Below, piece after piece: positions 60,290 to 64,000 of a DNA stretch of 64,000 nucleotides. Location: assembly GCF_901709675.1 (NCBI RefSeq), contig NC_051101.1:5974501-6038500 (forward strand), written 5' to 3'. The translations under genes were made by a program, and so were the position numbers. How positions within the stretch are numbered: the stretch's first letter is position 1; each line of letters starts with the position of its first letter. The notes beneath the pieces are model-generated. The model did no database searches. It worked only from the letters and a program-made list of their open reading frames with translations, and had not been told where the DNA came from. Source of the stretch: Syngnathus acus (taxonomy: Eukaryota > Chordata > Actinopteri > Syngnathiformes > Syngnathidae).

Positions 60290-60410
60290 GCTTACAATGG
60301 GTGAGGCCTTGTGATACGAGTTTAATTCATTAGTGAGTACCCTTTGAAATAATCTTTCCTATTGACATGAATGGAAATGCCATTTAATTCATTGGGCCTC
60401 CCAAAAGAAG
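60290..60410. mobile_element. possible degraded dispersed repeat
   Basis: GTGATACGAGTTTAATTCAT followed by TATTGACATGAATGGAAATG and CCATTTAATTCATTGGGCC resembles a teleost repeat that I recall with TACGAGTTTAATTCG and TGAATTGAAATGCCATTAATTC blocks. The match is partial and from memory. Confidence 0.3.
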
Positions 60411-63400
60411 CCAAATAATGTTTTAGTAATATGTTTTTTATCACTGTATAATATTGTCATAATAAAAAATAAACAGCTCGGAACTTCAATTTTCTTGCCT
60501 AAGCTAAACCTCCGCAAGCCAGTCTTCTAAACTGCTGCTTGTTGTGAGTTGAATCATCGCGACCTTACAATTGAACCCCAAATTTTGAAGGAGACTTGCT
60601 TACCACTCAACTGCCACAATTTGTTTTATTTCTAAATCAAATCAGTCAAATCAAATGTTTATGCCATCAAGCAGTAAGGTCAATACCACATGGTAACACC
60701 TCTTCTCACCTCTCCTGGGTTTCCTCCAAGTGAGAGCAGAACTCTTTGCTTCCTCATGGTTCATTTCATCAGGATTTCCTTTATCTTGACCGACCAGGCC
60801 CATGACCCTCACAGCACTGATAGTTTTTTTTTAAAGCATGAAACAGAACTTAACTGGGATAAGTTCTCCCAGTTAAGTTTGGGTCATTGACCTGTACATA
60901 CAAAATGTCGTTTCAAATGTTTGAGTTGAACTTGAAAAGTTACAAATGTTCAATAATTAATGGAGCGTGAGAAAACATGCACATCTTTATAAATGTGTAG
61001 GTCAGTAAACAGTAAAGGTATACCCCACTGAATTTAATTTTTATTTTGAAAATAATTAATTGTACTGTATTTGAAGAATAGCAGTTATTGTTCAAAATGT
61101 AATACCAACACCTTTTTATCACCATTGGTCCAAATTGAAGTTTGATGATTTTGAACATGGTTTCTGAAAATGCTTAAGATTTCATTTTTTAGAGGTAGAA
61201 GGATTTTTCTTCTTTTGCGTAACATGTCTTAATAGTTATTTGCATTTGTAGTTCTTTTACAAATGGTCCATCTTTGTCACTGAAGTTGTCTTTATCATGA
61301 ATGCCACCGGAAAGAGCCTCATTATGTCATTGACAATTTAAACATAAGTTACTTGAGTAACTGGAACAGAGTAAATGTATAATATATTGCTGTATAATTT
61401 AATTCTGTAAATAAATGTATAATATATTACATTATATATTTATTGACGGTATTTTTTGTCATTATCCTGGAACTTTCTCTTTTTGTTCGCCTGCAGAGTA
61501 TACAATATATGAAAATTGATGCAAAGTTTTTTGGTGCTTTCTTTATTGTATAAAGCTACGGCGATGCTGCTGAGCTGGTGTTTGCCATCTGACTGTTGTT
61601 TGAAGTCAGCACAAGTAGACAATATTTGCTTTGCACCAATTTCCGCCCACTACGTCTGACTGCTGCGTTTGAAAGTGCAACCTGTGTGCACTCTATCAGC
61701 GCACGGCCTTGAAGAAATGGTTCAAATTTGTCGTTTGGTTTGCATTGACAATATGGTTGTTGGGAGTGAAGGTTTTTACCGTCATGGCTGTGATGGGGTA
61801 TATGTGATAGGCAGGTGGGGGAGAGAGAGAGAGAGAGAAGGGCCAAGTGTGATGGAGGTTGCAGTGCACCAGATTGGGCCATTAGGAAATGGCAGATACC
61901 CTCAATTCAGAACTGCTGGGGTGCGATCTCTTGAAAGCCCCAAACTGGGCCAGTTTCAGTCCACACCCTGACTGCCAGGAAGAGAGGACAAGTCAGACAA
62001 TAATGAAGAGAGACAAGAGTTCACAAATCACAAACACCTCTAGAATTTAAATGAATTCCAATCTAAAACCTTTTTATTTTGTTTATGAAATTGAGAAAGT
62101 AAAAAAAAAATCTATAAACAGGAACCAATTGAATTGCAGAAATTGTTGACTTGAGGAATACATTTTTGTATTGCAGATGTAAAAACTGAAACAACCTGAA
62201 GTACCCAGTGGAAAAAGTAAACCCCAGATTATTGTATTAGCCTACATTCCAAGATGTTTTTTTGTTCATTAACTATTTTACATGTATTACTATCAATTCA
62301 GAGAATGGATGAAGGCTTTACCAGTTTATACGTACAGTTCAGAAATCCAAAGGCTTTCCCGGTGTATACAGTTCAGCAGTCCAAACAGTATACAGTGGTA
62401 ACTTATATTTGTAAAATATTTTTATTATCTCTCTCTCTCTCCACTGATTGGCTGTACTGCATTATTTTTTTTCCATTTTGCATTTAGATCATAAAGTGCT
62501 CTGTCAAATAGCCTCAGCGAGCAAATGTGTATGAAAGTTCTTTTCATTCCGAGAAGTGTGTTTTGAGGGAAGGCTAAGAGGGGGCTGCTGAGACCAACAG
62601 CGTTATCAGCACCAGATGCAGGTTGACTTCAGACTTCCATTGCAAGGTAAAGAAAAGAGAGGGAGGAAATTAATGAGAGCTATAAAGCCAGCAGGATAAA
62701 TAATTAGCCAACTGCTCCTTAGATCTGTCTCTCCATTTGCAGCGGCAAATAAATCCATCTTGCAGTTTATTTGTCAAAAAACGAATATATTATTTTTGTG
62801 TGATTTAAGCCTTCTGTTGGTAGTTCTGTGTTCTTCTTTCTTTATCTGTCAAATAATTACTATACCCAAATCACAAGTTTCAAAGTCTTGCCACTATCTT
62901 CCAAACATTGTCAGCTGCTGTTGTCCGTAAAGTATTATATTAAAAATTCAGTCAACCTCATTCTATTTTATTGAATCTAGTTTTAGTCGACTATAAGTCA
63001 AGCATTTTAGGATTTTCTTTTTAGTCTTAGAAAACATAATTTTATTTGTCTAGTTAGTCAACAAAAAATGCCAACATTTTAGTGTAGTTTTAATCAGGGC
63101 AATCATATTTTACCCTTTTACATTTTTGTCAGCAGATAATATTGAACATTTTCAATACACATATTGTATTATATGTCTGAAAATGTAGGTTAAAGTTGTT
63201 TTGTTTGGCTTCAGCTCCACAGTTGCCTGACCAGAATAACAAATCTCAGCACAAATTCAACTTCACACACAATTATGTCAACAAGTGGCCACTATCATGG
63301 CATGCTAAAAGCTAGTAAGTTAGTCAATATTTGTTTGGTTTTATCTTATGTTTGTTTATAACATAACCCAACTTTTTAACTTACCACAGTGTCTTTGTGG

Positions 63401-64000
63401 TCTACTGCAATGTGTCTCTTTAGGTTTGTTGTTTTTCCAGCTACCCCATGCCCACATGACATCTTTTTGACTAAAATCAAGGATAAGTATGCTTTTCTCG
63501 ACATTATTAAATGTATCCAATATCTCATCTTCTCTCTTTCCCGGATCCTGTGCAAAGCTTGTCCATGTCAACTTTTACGCGGTGGTTATTTTGTCTATTG
63601 AGGTCTTGTAGTTTTTCTTCACTGCTGCTTTCCTATGCCTTCGTTAGGATCTAAAGTAATTTCCCTTGCATTTGAGGACATAGCATGCAAGTTTGCGTTG
63701 ATCTGGAGTGTTTACATGGAGGCTCACTCCCTGAGGATTTTGTATTATTGTTGTCACACTATATGGAGCACATCCACTTGTATTGTTCTAATACTCCACC
63801 GGTAGAATTGAAAAGAGCTGAGAAATCACCAAGAGACTTACATTATCCTCCGTCTTTGAATGCTATTCATGTGTCTTGCGTTTACTAATCTCCCCCTCTA
63901 ATCTCATTCAAAGATATAAATAAACAAGTAATGATGCAAATGGGGAAAGCACATGAGTGAACAGCTAGAGGATTATGGTAATTAATGATTATAGATGTTT

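Larger units (their letters stand above)
46935..64000 (+). other. zfpm2 intron 1 (continues past window)
   Basis: This stretch starts with GTAAGT, and no sequence like FOG2 exon 2 (human PLEDAIEDEEEECPSE) was found, so at least 17 kb is intron. Long first introns are usual for this gene in vertebrates. It contains a GATA-site cluster, TA and CA repeats, a V-SINE-like copy, a MITE candidate and a CpG-rich patch, each listed separately. Outside those I see no gene. Confidence 0.75.

Overview
The window looks like nuclear DNA from a ray-finned fish, most likely a percomorph or other acanthomorph teleost. The evidence is spliced vertebrate genes, AT-rich intergenic DNA, long CA/GT and GGAT microsatellites, V-SINE-like repeats (DANA/Mermaid type) with GATG tails, and a hAT-like MITE of the kind common in teleosts. 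The species is an inference. No bacterial, viral, CRISPR or organellar sequence was seen.

Left edge (253-3843, minus strand): the first six coding exons of dihydropyrimidinase (dpys). All six have GT-AG boundaries and join in frame to give 360 codons. All metal-ligand positions known for the family are present in the part that is visible. The remaining 3' exons lie beyond base 1. Intron 2 carries a repeat nested inside another repeat.

Middle (3844 to about 46400): about 42.5 kb with no protein-coding exon I can support. It holds microsatellites, V-SINE-like fragments, one intact hAT-like MITE with a clean target duplication, a decayed LINE fragment, homopolymer runs and short motif clusters that could be regulatory. 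Most long reading frames here are open by chance.

Right part (about 46400-64000, plus strand): the GA-rich leader and first coding exon of zfpm2 (FOG2), 46895-46934, followed by at least 17 kb of its first intron. The intron holds a dense same-strand cluster of GATA-type sites, a (TA)n tract, a V-SINE-like copy, a MITE candidate with imperfect terminal inverted repeats, and a small CpG-rich patch.

The two genes are divergently transcribed. From memory this matches human 8q22-q23 (DPYS minus, ZFPM2 plus), but LRP12, which lies between them in human, is not recognisable here. The genes act in unrelated pathways, pyrimidine breakdown and GATA-factor co-regulation in heart and gonad. I found no convincing new gene system. 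The items most worth checking are the GATA-site cluster, the nested transposon, the 10-bp target duplication and the 53.8-54.2 kb MITE candidate.
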